From Micromussa lordhowensis (taxonomy: Eukaryota > Cnidaria > Anthozoa > Scleractinia > Lobophylliidae), in the NCBI GenBank assembly GCA_964020085.1, contig OZ026596.1, forward strand, positions 40,621,843 through 40,685,842: 64,000 nucleotides of DNA, in the 5' to 3' direction. Position numbers and translations under genes: made by a program. Below are positions 19,938 through 32,639 of the stretch, piece by piece (within the stretch, counting starts at the first letter, position 1; every line of letters starts with the position of its first letter). The notes below the pieces were generated by a model. That model did not search any database. It was not told where the DNA came from and saw only the letters and a program-made list of their open reading frames with translations.

Positions 19938-20846
19938 ATGCCTACGCCGGCCAGGAAACGTGATCAACGTCCTTCCGGAGAGGAGAAAGTATCTCCGGAC
20001 CCAAAAATTCCTCGACACCAAGAAGATGACCACGCAAGTAATACGGAGAACATGGCGGTGGCATTTCATGCTTCTGCAGAGTCTTCCTCGCCCGAGAGCA
20101 ATTCTGACATGAAAGAGATAAAAGAAATGCTTGCAGTTATCCAAAGTCAAATGGGTACGGTTCTGTCGGATAATAGGAAAATACAACGAGACCTGGAGAC
20201 ACTTAAAGAGTCGATGAACATGCAGGGCCGTGAGCTTAAACAAACACAGCAGCAACTGACCAAAGCGGTCGCTCAAAGCGATTTGCTAAAGTAGGAATTG
20301 GATGCTGCTCTTTACAAACTCAGGAAACAGCAAGAGGAAATCGACAATTTGTGGGGTAAGCAGGACGATCTTGAACAATATTCTCGCAAAAACTCCTTGG
20401 AATTGCACGGAATCCCACGCGGTGCATATTCTTCCACCGAAGAGGCAGTGCTCAAGGTGACAAATGCTCTTAATGTCAACGTTCGCCCAGAAGACATCGA
20501 AATATCTCATCATATACGGCTCAAGCACAGGGAGGCGATTATAGTAAAATTTGTCAGCCATAAAGTTAAATCCCGGGTTTACAAAGCACATACAAGGTTG
20601 AAGAATGTGTCCGTAACTGGCCTCTTTCAAGACTGTCCAGCATCTTCTCGAACCGAGTCAAATCGTATACACATGTGTGAAAGTCTAACGGCCTACAGGC
20701 GTTATCTCGTTAACAAGTTAAACACGAAACGGAGGAACAACGAACTGTTGAGTGTCTGGACGATGGATGGCAAGGTTTTTGTCAAGACGTCTCCGGAAGG
20801 CTCGCCAATTAGAATATCCTGCGACGAAGACTTGGACAATCTCTAA
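19938..20846 (+). pseudogene. LINE ORF1 (L1/Tx1-like nucleic-acid-binding protein)
   Basis: One frame runs from the ATG at 19938 to the stop at 20844-20846, interrupted once by TAG at 20292-20294 (a CAG to TAG change would fit). The product is 302 codons with a charged N-terminus, a long heptad-like coiled coil (residues about 55-145) and a C-terminal RRM/CTD-like region (QYSRKNSLELHGIP, later a basic R/K cluster), the layout of L1-type ORF1 RNA chaperones. ORF2 starts 240 bp downstream on the same strand. In the family ORF1p coats the element RNA. Confidence 0.85.
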
Positions 20847-21086
20847 ATTACTCATTCGTGGAGGGAAGTATTAATGTTAAAGCTTGTTAAAACCATGCTA
20901 TTTGTCTTTAATATTATTATTATAGTGTTAAGGGAGGTTTTTGTTTGGAACTTTTTGTTTTCGTTAGCCTCTTCTGTCAGGAACCGGACTTAATCTAGCT
21001 TATATATTATTATTTTAATTCTATTTTTCTCTTTTTTCGTTTACCAACTTGTTTATTTACAGTAGCCACATTATATTTTCTCACTT

Positions 21087-24000
21087 ATGCTTGATCCATC
21101 TGCATGCAAATTTCTATCGCTAAATGTGAGAGGTTTAAAAAATAACAAGAAACGCAGTTCTATTTTTGCTTATTTGAAAGACCGAAAATGCCATTTTTGT
21201 TTTCTGCAAGAGACGTTTTCAGAACCGAAAGACGAAATTGGTTGGAAAAGTGAATGGGGGGGAGAAATTCTGTACTCGCATGGCACCAACCGAAAAAAGG
21301 GCGTCTGCATTTTGATAAACCCACAATTTAATGATTTTCAAATCCAATATTCTTGCAGCAACGTTGAAGGACGAATCATTCTTGCCAACATAAGCGTCAA
21401 TTCTTTTCAAATATCCCTCTGCAATATTTATGCTCCAAACAATCTCCAGATGCAAAACGCCTTTGTCAAAGATTTAAATCAGTTTTTACTCTCTAATGCT
21501 AATGTTAGCCGACTTATTGTTGGAGGCGATTGGAATGTCGCACTCGGTGCCATTGACAAGAGGGGTGGAATACCTTGGAGACCAACAACATATCGTGATT
21601 ACATAATTGCAATGTGTGAAGAATTAAATTTGATTGATATATTGAGGAGGAAAAAGCCTACTGCAAAACTATTTAGTTATCAATCCAAACCGCTTAAAAT
21701 GAAATCGAGAATCGACTACTTTTTAATTGCAAACTCAATGTCCCATCTAGTTTCTTATGTTAATATTGGAATTTCAATTGCACCGGATCACAGAGCGGTA
21801 AGGTTAAATGTTAAATTGACATCAAACCTAAAACGAGGGCCAGGTTTATGGAAGTTTAATAACTCTCTGTTGCTTGATGATGAATTCGTCAGTTTGATCG
21901 AGACTAGTTATGCGGCCGTAAGGGAAAAATTTTGTGAATTGGATGATAAACAGCTAAAATGGGAAATGATTAAGATGGAATTGAGGGGCTTAATAATTCG
22001 GTACGCATTATTAAGAAAAGTTAGAAAGTTTAGAGCAAGTTTAGAGCAACGGCTTGCTGAAGCGGAAGAGTTTATTAACAACAGTACTGAGGGTGACGGA
22101 AACTTGGAAACTAAATTAACGCTGCAGGAGCAACTAAAAAAAGAATTACAATATCTCTATGAAAGGAGGGGTGAAGGTGCAATGCTTCGCTCCAAGCTTC
22201 GATGGACAGAACAAGGAGAGAAACCAACAAGGTATTTTTTCAATATTGAGGCGAAAAATTTTAATCAGAAGACGATTACTGAGCTGGAAAATAGCGAGGG
22301 GGTTAAAATAACACGCCACAAGCAAATATTACAAGAAATTGAAAATTTTTATCAGAAATTATACTAGTCAGAATATGCTGGTTCAAATGAACTCTTCACA
22401 GACTTTGTCCGCTCCCTGCAACTGGGTAAGCTGAGTGATGATGACAAAGAAAGTTTAGAAGGAGAATTAACCATCACAGAATGCCGTCAGATTTTAAAAA
22501 CTTTTAATTTCGGGAAATCACCAGGTGAAGACGGCTTCACAGTAGAATTTTATACAAAGTTCTTTGAGCTTCTGGCATCTGATCTCGTTGAGAGTCTAAA
22601 CACTGCATATTCGAGAGGGGAGCTGTCAATTTCACAGAGAAGGGGGGTTGTCACCCTTATTCCAAAGGCAGATTCTGACACTCTAAAGCTCACAAATTGG
22701 CGGCCAATAACCTTGTTAAATGTTGACTACAAGATTGCATCCAAAGCAATAGCTACACGAATCAAAAAGGTACTTCCGCAGCTAATACATACTGACCAAA
22801 CAGGCTTTATGAAAGACCGATTTGTTGGTCAGAATATACGTCTGCTATGCGACCTCTTAGAGCAAACGGAACTTAAAGATATACCAGGCATTCTCCTCCA
22901 GCTCGACTTTCGCAAAGCCTTTGACACAATTGAGTGGCCAATGATTCAACAAGTCCTGTCAATTTTCAACTTTGGTGCTTCTGTTAAGCGCCGGGTAGAA
23001 ACTTTCTACTGTAACGCGGAGAGTTCCGTTATTAATAATGGTTTTACTACTAGGCAGCTCAAGTTGTCGCGAGGAGTAAGGCAAGGTTGTCCACTATCAC
23101 CTTATCTTTTCATTTTATCTGCTGAGATACTAGCTACTAAAATACGGCAAGATAATTCAATTTGTGGCATATTTATCTCTCATAAGGAACTCAAAATTTG
23201 CCAATTCGCGGACGACACCTCTCTCTTTTTAAGTAATCTAATATCGGCCCAAAACGCCTTGCTCATACTAAACGAGTTCGGGATTTTATCTGGCCTAAAA
23301 CTAAACGAATCTAAAACCAAAGCTCTTTGGCTAGGTCCTTGGAAAAAGCGCACCGAAAGACCCCTCAATTTCTTGTGGACGAAAGAACCGCTTAAAGTCT
23401 TGGGGATTCATATCTCTTACGACAATGCGGGAAATGAGAGGAAAAATGTCAATCAAAAAATCGATACCCTTAATGCAAAGCTTGGTACTTGGAGATCGCG
23501 CCAACTCTCTATCTTCGGGCGCTGTTTAATCGTTAAGTCTCTAAGGATCTCACAAATCGTACACTCTGCTGCCGTGCTAGACATCCAGAAGGATTACATT
23601 GTAAAAATTCAATCTTTAATTTTTAAATTTATTTGGAAGGAAAAGCAGGATAAAATTAAAAGAGAAGTGCTATATCAGGATTATGAAAGAGGTGGTCTCC
23701 GTGTAACACACGTGGAAACTTTGTGTAAGGCTCTACGTTTGACATGGATTCAGAGGTTTCTAAAAAGTGACAGCCGGGAGATAGAAAATTGGAAAGTCAT
23801 GGGGGCTTATACTTCTTGCTTCATTGTAACTTTGATACAAATTTCCTTAAGTCGATTGAAATGCCAGCCTTCTACAAACAAATTTTGAGCTTCTTTTTGG
23901 AACTGAAGACTATCTATGATACGAATGGAGACTACGAATTAATCCTTTTTAACAACAAAGAAATACAAATAGGTGGCAAAACTGTGTTTTATCAGGATTG

Positions 24001-24788
24001 GTTTGACCAAGGAGTGTACTCAATCTGGGACATTCTCGATTCCAATGGAACGTATTTGAACTTTGCAGATTTCTGTCTGAAGTTTTCCGTTAAGTCAAAT
24101 TTTCTTACCTATTTTCAAGTTTTGTCGGCTATCCCTAAACGACTGCTGGAAAAGGGCGAGAGACTCTCTTGGCGACAATTCAATTTTCACTCCAGGGAAT
24201 TTCACTTTTCACTTGTCACCGTCGCTGTTGATCGACCTATCTAAATTAACATGTAAAGATTACTACTGGCTTTTTCTGAACAGGAGAGAACCTTGCGCAA
24301 CTGGCCCCATCAAGTGGCAACGCGACCTCCCTCAGTTTATTCTCTCTTGGCACACAATTTTTAAGCGGATTAAGTCAATCAGTAAACAAAATAAATTAAA
24401 AGAATTTTTTTTCAAACTCGCCCATCATATTGTCATCACAAAGAAGGAATTACATTTATACGGAATTGAAGACAACAAGAGTTGTCATTACTGTGGGGAT
24501 GACGACTCTCTACTTCACACTTTCTTAGGTTGTCAAATTGCAGTCGACTTTCTTCGGAACGTGCTATGCTGGTTTAATGAAAAGGAAAACTCTTCTATCA
24601 CATTAAACTCAGAAGAAATACTCTTCGGAGCAGCTGCTGATAAGGATAATAAAATTAAAAAACTAAATTTCTGTCTCCTCTATGCCAAATTCTACTTTCA
24701 TTTCCAGAAAATCAACCAACGTGAATGTATTTGGGATGTTTTTGTCCGAAAACTAAGTTATATGTTAGAAATAGAAGGTTTTGTTTAG
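21087..24788 (+). pseudogene. LINE ORF2 (endonuclease-reverse transcriptase), broken
   Basis: The frame from the ATG at 21087 encodes an APE-type endonuclease: LNVRGL, the catalytic QETF, IYAPN, GGDWN and a C-terminal SRIDYF with APDHRAV. A TAG at 22365-22367 interrupts it, and the same frame continues through the RT: GKSPGEDGF, LLQLDFRKAFDTIEW, GVRQGCPLSPYLF and the catalytic FADDTSLF (about 23203-23226). A frameshift with a small deletion near 23800 moves it to another frame and a second near 24215 moves it back; the end carries the CHYCGDDDSLLHTFLGC cysteine motif and stops at 24788. About 1,234 codons, a usual length for the clade. Only four visible lesions make it a fairly young dead copy. 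Confidence 0.9.
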
Positions 24789-25057
24789 TCCAATTTATCG
24801 CAAATTTTCTTTTTTAAAAATCTCTCGAAAAGGAAAAAATAAAAATCTTCATTAAAAAGAGCAATATAAGTAGGTCAACAATAATCTAATTAGCGTAATT
24901 GGTTTTGTAACAGAAGCTTATCACCTAGAACTGGTTTGTAATGTATGTATTGTAAGTAGTGCAAGTATAGGTAGAGTAAGTAGCAAGTATAGTGTAAGTG
25001 TAAAATGTAAGTTTAATATTTTGTTCTGTAAGTAGGGTTAATGTTCATACTGTAAAT

Positions 25058-25089
<32 letters not shown>

Positions 25090-25091
25090 AA
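24789..25091 (+). mobile_element. LINE 3' UTR and poly-A tail
   Basis: The 3' UTR carries five GTAAGT hexamers between 24949 and 25039, ends with AATAAATAAATAAATT and is followed by about 20 A. The same tail occurs alone at 3015-3196, which defines the family's 3' end. Confidence 0.85.
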
Positions 25092-25353
25092 CATAACACA
25101 AAAAGACCGCCAAAGACGACAAGCATGTTAATGTACTCTCTGGAACGATAAAGCGCCATGAAAATATGCCATTATCGCATACATGTTACACACAAAACAA
25201 GATAACAAGCTGCATGTTCCCCTGGTTTAAGGCGTTTGTTTTGACCGAGTATCTTATTCAAAACGGTTACGGAGAAAGCGAGCGGAGTGATACGAAATTA
25301 ACATAACGCATCGCAAGCAAAACATTACACGAGATAAGCGTTTCTTGTTGCCC

Positions 25354-25555
25354 GAGTATCGATCTATTCCACCATCTTCTCAGCGTGCGTGTCTATAGAA
25401 AGATAAAACGAGAGGAGAATATTCCATTCCACTGAACACTCTTTGTATTTGAGTATCTATTCCACCTTCTTCTAAGCGTGCGCGTCTATAGAAAGATAAA
25501 ACGGGAGAATATTTCATTCCACTGAACACTCTTTGTATTAACCTTGTAGCGAAGC
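25354..25555. repeat. Tandem duplication of about 90 bp
   Basis: TCTATTCCACC plus CTATAGAAAGATAAAACG and CATTCCACTGAACACTCTTTGTATT occur twice, from about 25363 and 25456. The ORF across it on the minus strand repeats itself for this reason and is not a gene. Confidence 0.75.
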
Positions 25556-25619
25556 ACTCATTCAACAAGTAAGCTTCTTAAAGAGTTATTAGAAAGCTAA
25601 ACACTCTTTTTTGAAACCC

Positions 25620-26425
25620 CGATGGCGTAGAATCGATACATTACTTTCAACAAGAAGGTTTTCAAATGCTGCTACCGCAGTCCCACAGTGTGGTGGACAA
25701 ATACAAGATCATTGAAATACAAAAATGGATAACACAGTAATGTTTCACATGCTGCTCCTGCAGCCCAACGGCGTAGAATCAATACATTACTTTCAACAAG
25801 AATGTTTTCAAATGGTGCTATGCAGTTCCACAGTGTGGTGGACAAATATAAGATTATTGAAATACAAAAATGGATAACACAGTAATGTTTCACATGCTGC
25901 TCCCGCAGTCCCACAGTGGTCATGATTAACATAGTAACCGTATTATTAACATAGTGACTGTAGATAAAAACCACGAATACACCTTGTTCTTTCATCCACT
26001 GTGGCGGACAAATATGAGAAGGGTAGTATTACTTGAAGAAAAGTGATGAGCAATATATGATAATAACACAGTAATGCTTCACATGCTGCTCCCGCAGCCC
26101 GACAGCATAGAATCGATACATTACTTTCAACAAGAATGTTTTCAAATGGTGCTACGCAGTCCCACAGTGTGGCGGACAAATATGAGATTATTGAAATACA
26201 AAAATGGATAACACAGTAATGTTTCACATGCTGCTCCCTCAGTCCCACAGTGGTCATGATTAACATAGTAACCGTATTATTAACATAGTGACTGTATATA
26301 AAAACCACGAATACACCTCGTTCTTTCATCCACTGTGGCGGACAAATATGAGAAGGGTAGTATTACTTCAGGAAAAGTGACGAGCAATATAAGATTATTG
26401 AAACACAAAAATGGATAACACAGTC
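25620..26425. repeat. Compound tandem repeat (334-bp higher-order unit)
   Basis: AGTCCCACAGTGGTCATGAT occurs at 25907 and 26241 (334 bp apart). Within each unit are the blocks GGATAACACAGTAATG, CACATGCTGCTCC, ATACATTACTTTCAACAAG and CCACAGTGTGGYGGACAAATA, some of them in extra copies at 25680-25860. Two long minus-strand ORFs (25672-25995 and 25946-26329) are by-products of the repetition. Confidence 0.75.
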
Positions 26426-26432
26426 AGGGTTC

Positions 26433-26616
26433 GGTGTGCGACACTTGCAGACTGCAGACGTTTTAACTAAAATATTGTATTCCCATTTCCATTACCAATA
26501 GCTAACCGTAAACAGGCTAACCTGAGTGCTATTCAGGCTAACCTGACTGATATTCAGGCTAACCAGAGTGCTATTTAGACCCAAATGCAGTCTGCAGTCT
26601 GCAAATGTCGCACACC
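26433..26616. mobile_element. MITE copy A, 11-bp target duplication
   Basis: The terminal inverted repeats begin GGTGTGCGACACTTGCAGAC and, reversed from the right end, GGTGTGCGACATTTGCAGAC. Flanks 26422-26432 and 26617-26627 match at 8 of 11 positions. The interior has three CAGGCTAACC units. The same element occurs at 57399-57620. It is non-autonomous; an 11-bp duplication is compatible with a Mutator-like transposase, which is inference. Confidence 0.8.
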
Positions 26617-26969
26617 GGTAATGGTTCGTTCTGAACCATTGGTTGTATGCAGAATATTTTAGTGTTGATTTCATACTTTTGGTAAGTGTTTTGCAGCTTG
26701 CGTCGGAATGTGTATTCGTTATAAAGTGTATATATTAAGTTTTGTGAAAGTTATTGCAAAAGTACATGAAATTAACAGTTTGTGTCAAAGTCAAACAGAT
26801 TTTTCTCGAATTGCTAGGGCATAACCACTGTATATGTTATCAACTTTTTTATTACAGAATTTCATTTCATACATATAAGTTAGACATCAATAACTTACAA
26901 AGAACAAATTCAAAATCTTTGGATAATTTGTAAATAAGCTGAAGTGGGTTATGGAAGGCCATTTTGATA

Positions 26970-29834
26970 TTACAGCATTGTTAGTTTTTCTTTCCTTTTC
27001 TCGGTTCTTTTATTTTTAAGGTCACAAAGGTTTAGAATGTAAAACAAAAACCGATGTTGGTTCATGTGTCGGGTAATTTTTCTATACTTTGAAAACCAGG
27101 CAAATGTCTGCTCACAGATTTCAGTCCGGTCCACCTAGAAAGAGATGAAATTTAAGGCATTTATTATTTATTGGCAATAGTAAATCTTGCATTTAATATC
27201 ATAATAAGAGTAAAAACAATATCTTATGTGTTTCATGACATTCTTACATATATTCTTAATGTCTTAAAGACAAAACTATTTTCAGGGGAAGAAAATATAC
27301 TCCTTGTGTCTAATTTTGAAATTACATAGTATTTCCATCCTTATTGTATCACAGTTGGGATTCCAAATAAAGCAGCTTTGGAGAATTTTTGACTTTAGGA
27401 CAATTATATTGTATACCCATTGACAATCTTCCTCTCGCATTACTATCTGTGTAAAATTTGAGTTTAATTAATAGAACAAAGTCTCTACGGTGTGCATGGA
27501 TGTGTGGAAAATATAACCATTCCTTTCAACTTGTGCTTGTACTAAAGTGACGAGATAAATTTCATTTCATCAGACAGTATCAACATAGCAAATATAACAG
27601 TTATAGCATTTACCCTGTCCAAGTCAATGCGATCATAGGGATTACAATTCTCTTTGCAACATTTGTCAACATGGTTTCTAAAATGGAGCTTGTCAACTAC
27701 CATGTCCATTTCACCAAGCTTCTTGGAAACTTTGGTTAGCCTGCTACGAACTGGATTTGTGCAAAATTTCTTTAGGTGGCAGGCATCATCATAAATTATT
27801 CTCTCTGCAAAATATGATGAAAAAACATAACTTCTTTGCCAATTTTGTCCTTTTCATAGTTGAAGGGCTGACAAATAGTAGTCCACACTAGTAAACACTA
27901 TTGATGTGGTCTGTAAATTTATAATTGCACAACAAAATAGCCACAAGACCACAAGGCATTCAGATTTACAACTCAGTAACGATATTACCTGTTTGATTAA
28001 ACTTCCATTTAGACATTACATCATGAAGGATTCCATAGAGTTGTGACTTGGATTCACTTATGAATAGCTCATACGCAAATAAAATTATCCCACAAGGCCT
28101 CATTCCAAAGAATGTACCTAAAAATAGAAATTACTATTTTAGAAATCTTGCCATAACTTTTCACTATTTTGAGAGTGGTTTTGGTTCTTATGTTTACCTG
28201 CAGTGCGGAAATTTTTCCTTTGAATATGCTTTGATTTTTCTGTATTACATTTCTTTACTTTGTCTTCATTGGTATCAGCACAGGCATTCCTTGGTAAAGA
28301 GTGACACAAAAACATAAATATTGTAAGAAGGTAACTATATTATTATTATTATATTGTTCTGAAATAAGATATGATTTCACTGCCACTTCTAGATACATCG
28401 CAGTATCACTAACACATTGAGTGGGTGATACTAATATAGAATACAAATGCTTTATGAAACAAGGCAATTATTAATAAACAAAAAAAATATTACAGTTGGA
28501 GTTGTTGGGAATTTATTACTAAATGCTGTCTTTTGGGTATGTTTGAACAAGATTTCCACTTTCATTATAATAAATCATTATCCTAGCCTAAATTATTATA
28601 GAGAACATATGAACAAGATTTTAATATATACTATAATGCGAGTATAACAGGAAAAAATTCATGCCCAACCATCCTTACCCAATGGAACTGTCCTTCTCTG
28701 TTTTCCTTCTTTTCACTTTGGACTTAGCTGTCATTGCAGGCACTTGATAGGATTGAATATTTGTACTACCACAGACTTTGTTTATGTCCCAGACAGTCAC
28801 CATTGATTCTCTTTCCCCTTTCTCAAACTGATTACGCATTGCTGTTGGAACATTTTCCTCTGGTTCCCAAGTCTCTGTTTCATTATTCCCAATCCAACGG
28901 ACCTGTGAAAATATTACGTAACAAGGCTTTTTATCACTGAAATAAATAGTTTGGTAATAAATTGTACTTCATTTGTTCCTAGTATACCTTTAATAATAAT
29001 GGATTCCCATAGCAACACAGTACCATATACATTGTCTATTAAGTAGCAGTATTTGTATTCTTAACAACCTTCATATAGTTATTCCTTGATGATACCTCAA
29101 ACTTGTGCTAAGAACAATTAAACTCTAATTACAACAGCATTAAAACAACTTTAAAATAACTGCCATCAGAGTGTTTCTGTCCCAATAATAGGAATTTAAA
29201 AAATAGATACCTTGAAAAACTTTTTTTCCGCAATGTTTTTATTTCCAATACTTCACCAACTTGACCCCAGTCTTGAACTTCAACCCTCTTCTTAGCACTT
29301 CTTAAAACAGGTCCAAACTTGTTTCCCAATTCATGTTCAAACTGTTGTGGATTTAGCATCTGCATCTATAATGTACCCCTATAAAAGGTAATTACAGTAA
29401 TTAACAATTTATTTAATTATTTGCAGGAACTACACAATACAGTGTCAAATTTGTACTGTATATGTATATTGTGCCTGTTTACATGACAGTGAATAGAACA
29501 AGTAGAATACTCTACAAACGTTTCTTTCCTTATAAATGAATTATTACAAGGTCCAGTTCTTGTACAGTATGATCCAAATTTAAATAGAAAATACTTATAC
29601 TCCATACCTTATCTAGCTGCTGATGGTCAACAAGGTGCTTATCACAGAATCGAGTGCCAAGTTTTGGTGTCTGCATAAAACCAGTCTTTATCTCCCCAGG
29701 GAGAGAATCATATTCAAGAAATCCACTTCCTTTTGTCATACAGCATTCTCGATTATTGTCAAAATTCCCATCTAACACAAGGTTCTCCTTACATCCATTG
29801 ATGGCACATTGGTGGGCTAAACAACAAATTGCAC
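26970..29834 (-). CDS. KDZ (Kyakuja-Dileera-Zisupton) transposase gene, partial
   Basis: Seven minus-strand exons: 29834-29608 (CxC6-like cysteine cluster: CKENLVLDGN, then GTRFCDKH), 29365-29211 and 28902-28679 (chromodomain-like VRWIG and TWEPEENVP), 28334-28198 (ending FRTAG), 28117-27989 (TFFGMRPCGII, SESKSQLYG), 27804-27614 (catalytic YDDACHLKKF and DKLHFRNH) and 27134-26970 (EICEQTFAWFSKY, stop TAA). GT/AG sites and phases agree from exon 3 to the stop; the exon 2-3 join is out of phase by one, so a frameshift in the A7 run near 29220 or an unusual splice is possible. The usual N-terminal CxC5 exon was not found upstream. KDZ proteins are DDE-type cut-and-paste transposases. It has the same exon plan as the broken plus-strand copy at 33.9-42.3 kb; the RPCG exon is 129 bp in both. 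Confidence 0.75.
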
Positions 29835-31940
29835 CTACATCTATTAAGAGTCACTTTTTTTAGAAATCTAAACTTACAAGACTAACCTGATTAACACAGG
29901 CAACAACTAATTTCAGCGCAGAAAAAGTAAATTGAAATCTGTTCCCAGATCTTTGAGCAGTTGGATGACATTGATGAGGAACTATGTTTGCAAATAAACA
30001 GTACAAAAAGTGACACCGAACTGCCGACATTTGACTTAGGTTTCAACTTTTTATGTCCTTAACAATTCGCGACATGTAAAAATATGAATCAATTCTGTTT
30101 TAATTGTATGACGTTATATACGCCAGAAAATGGACCTCAAGCTTCAAATAGTAACACAAAACAAAGTAGTCACTTAGCTGAAAGTAGTTTATGTTTTGTT
30201 AGATTAAAAATTCTTTAATAAAAAAAAATTCAGTTGCGTAGTTGCAAATCTCACAGTGACTTCGATACTCATTTTATTCTGCATAGAACAAACGCTTTGA
30301 GAACGAACCATTAGTGTGTTGTTTATTCTTGTGTTTCATAATCTCACTTCGGTCGTGACTTTTCCTGACACTGGCTTTAACTAAGGAAATGACATTTTGC
30401 TTCACTATATCGGTGTTTTATTTCAATCTAAAAACGATAAAAAAATACTAAATTTATGTTATCCAATACTGTTTTCATTTTTCTTATAAACCCACTTTGA
30501 AACGTACTGTTGTGCATTCAATACTTTTCCAATACCCAAGATCACGGCGCTTTTTTTTACTAACGGCGCTTAGTGTTATCAAAAAGCCGATCAATAAATG
30601 AACATGGCACATATTGCATTCATTGCCTTTTGAATATCTCACTTCGTTATTGTTTCTCCTATTCAAGGCAATACATTCATACTGATCTTGTGTGTGCGTT
30701 GAATTTTTTATATCCATCAGATTTAACTGTTGTTTGTTGTTACCAAGTAATCCACCAATCAACTGCCCATCGCACAAATGGGATTCATTGTCTATAGGAA
30801 TATCACACTTCGTTATTGTTTTGCCTATTGAAAACAATTATTTCATACAGATGTGGAGAAGCGTTGTCATTTGCTCAGTACAAGACCTACAGCAACTACA
30901 AGTTTACTCAGTGTTCCGGCTTGCAAAGGACAAAATCTGATCTCCTCAATGGCCTCCAATTACGCATCCGGCAGCATCAATCTAAAAGAACAACTTCGTA
31001 AATGTTGGGATACCGATTTCGAATGGACTTTACTTCCAGATAACATCGCTAAGGTAAATTCCTCAAAGTAACACAAGGATATATTTTTTCTCCTACAATA
31101 ATTGATTAAACCCACGCACAGAGTAACTTATGCAATACATTTCTGTGCTACTGTACTGACGATTGGAATCCACCATTATATTTACAATGCCTAGAGAGAA
31201 AAATGACTGTTATTAAACATAAGAATTAAGAATTTGGCAGTCAAATTTACAACCTCTAGTTTACTCAAAAAGAGGAAACATGTTTCAGTATGAGGTGATT
31301 CCACCTGATTTAAGCCAGGTTTTGGTCTCCAGCTGGGAGGAGGTTTTGATGAAAAGAAAAATCCTGACCTCTAGCCACCGCTTCACACACCCTCTTTAGA
31401 CTTAACATTGTAGACCCATTATTGAAACAACTCTTCTGATATATATGCACCTGCTAAATTTAATTTGTGCATAACAGTAAACAGAATCAATTTGTTTCAG
31501 AAGTACATAGCCACATGGTATTTATGGACTGTCAGCCCTTGCAAGTGTACCAGTCAAAACCAACAATCTCTTAACTGTGAAAGCCATACCCAAAATTATT
31601 CCAACATCCATAATGACATGTTACAATCACCTGCATTTGTTTATGATCATAATGAATAGTAAAATTGTTATTTACTGCGGTTTGAAGAATAGCAGCAAAT
31701 CGTTGTTTTCACGGTTCGCCGGTTTTTGACAGTTTCCATGGTGACGCAAGCACTATAAGGGCGGGATTTTGCCGGGTTGAGCCATTCTACGCTGATGTTG
31801 CTGCCACCTTTCTTTCGTTTCGAGATTTTCAAGTTTTCTTCTGAAATCAAGTCTTTTTCGTTAGCCCAGCACCCAGTCCTCGAGTTTCAAGTGCCAATTA
31901 GTCTTTAGATTCTGTATTAGGACGCAACGTTTTTCAGAAT
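29835..31940. other. No confirmed gene; short duplicated segment
   Basis: The phrase CACTTCGTTATTGTTT with flanks occurs at about 30643 and 30808. A plus-strand frame at about 29938-30060 (FEQLDDIDEELCLQIN) and another at 30853-31050 (LKEQLRKCWDTDFEWTLLPDN, followed by a possible donor) look mildly coding, but I cannot link them to a gene or to the KDZ gene on the other strand. Confidence 0.35.
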
Positions 31941-31949
31941 TCCAAACAG

Positions 31950-32627
31950 ATGGATCCAGCAATTCAAGCCGAACTCGACTGGCAGCAGTCCAACATGCCT
32001 GAAAAACTTTCTTCAATCATCGACAACAAACTAGACTCAATGAAAAGACAGCTGGACGAAGCCTCCAATACTCAAATGAGCGAATTAAAAAAGATCCGCC
32101 TTACGGAACCGCGTATATTCAAAAAGAAGGGGCACGAACAACAGTATAAGCATAACGAGCAAGTGAAGTCAATAGTCAGTGAAGCCAAAGAGGCCGTCAG
32201 CAACGGAAAACAGGACGCATGTATCACCAAACTGAATGAAGGTATTGAGGTTATTGATCAACGCCAAAAGCTCATTCTAATAGCGGACAAATCTGAGTAC
32301 AGCTGGAAAACCGTCGGCGAATACTTAGACAATGAACTCGCTGATAACGACCAGGACGCCAAGAAAATGAAAAAGGCCGAAAAAGAAGCTCAGAGAAAGC
32401 TTGCCGAAACCCGCTCTGCTAAGGCTGCGAAGACTCGCCCCTGGTCATTCAAGTCTACCAGAGCAGCGGATGCACAGCCATCTCGCCATTACAAAGCTCC
32501 TTTGCTTTCCCATCGAGGGTTGTCCAATACTGTCAACCAGATTCCAGTCGTATCCTCTTGCCTTCCATCGGAAAACTTTAAGTGTGGACTGTTCGAACAG
32601 ATTCCAGTCATATCCCAATTTGTTTGA
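31950..32627 (+). CDS. Gag-like/ORF1-like retroelement protein, C-terminus replaced
   Basis: A 225-residue ORF. The first 160 residues are strongly charged and helical, with the segments KGHEQQYKHNEQV, QRQKLILIADKSEYSW and YLDNELADNDQDAKKMKKAEKEAQRK. I recall this pattern from cnidarian proteins found beside reverse transcriptase and tyrosine-recombinase genes (DIRS-like elements), so a structural protein of such an element is likely, but no RT or recombinase is next to it here. From about residue 185 the sequence is made of two 59-bp repeats (CAGATTCCAGTCRTATCC at 32539 and 32598) that lead into the 118-bp satellite, so the native C-terminus is lost. Confidence 0.45.
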   Translation: MDPAIQAELDWQQSNMPEKLSSIIDNKLDSMKRQLDEASNTQMSELKKIRLTEPRIFKKKGHEQQYKHNEQVKSIVSEAKEAVSNGKQDACITKLNEGIEVIDQRQKLILIADKSEYSWKTVGEYLDNELADNDQDAKKMKKAEKEAQRKLAETRSAKAAKTRPWSFKSTRAADAQPSRHYKAPLLSHRGLSNTVNQIPVVSSCLPSENFKCGLFEQIPVISQFV

Positions 32628-32639
32628 TCGGAAAACCGG

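Noticed and set aside
25672..26329. Two overlapping minus-strand ORFs of over 100 codons
   Set aside because: They come from a tandem repeat whose 334-bp period is not a multiple of three; no domain is visible.
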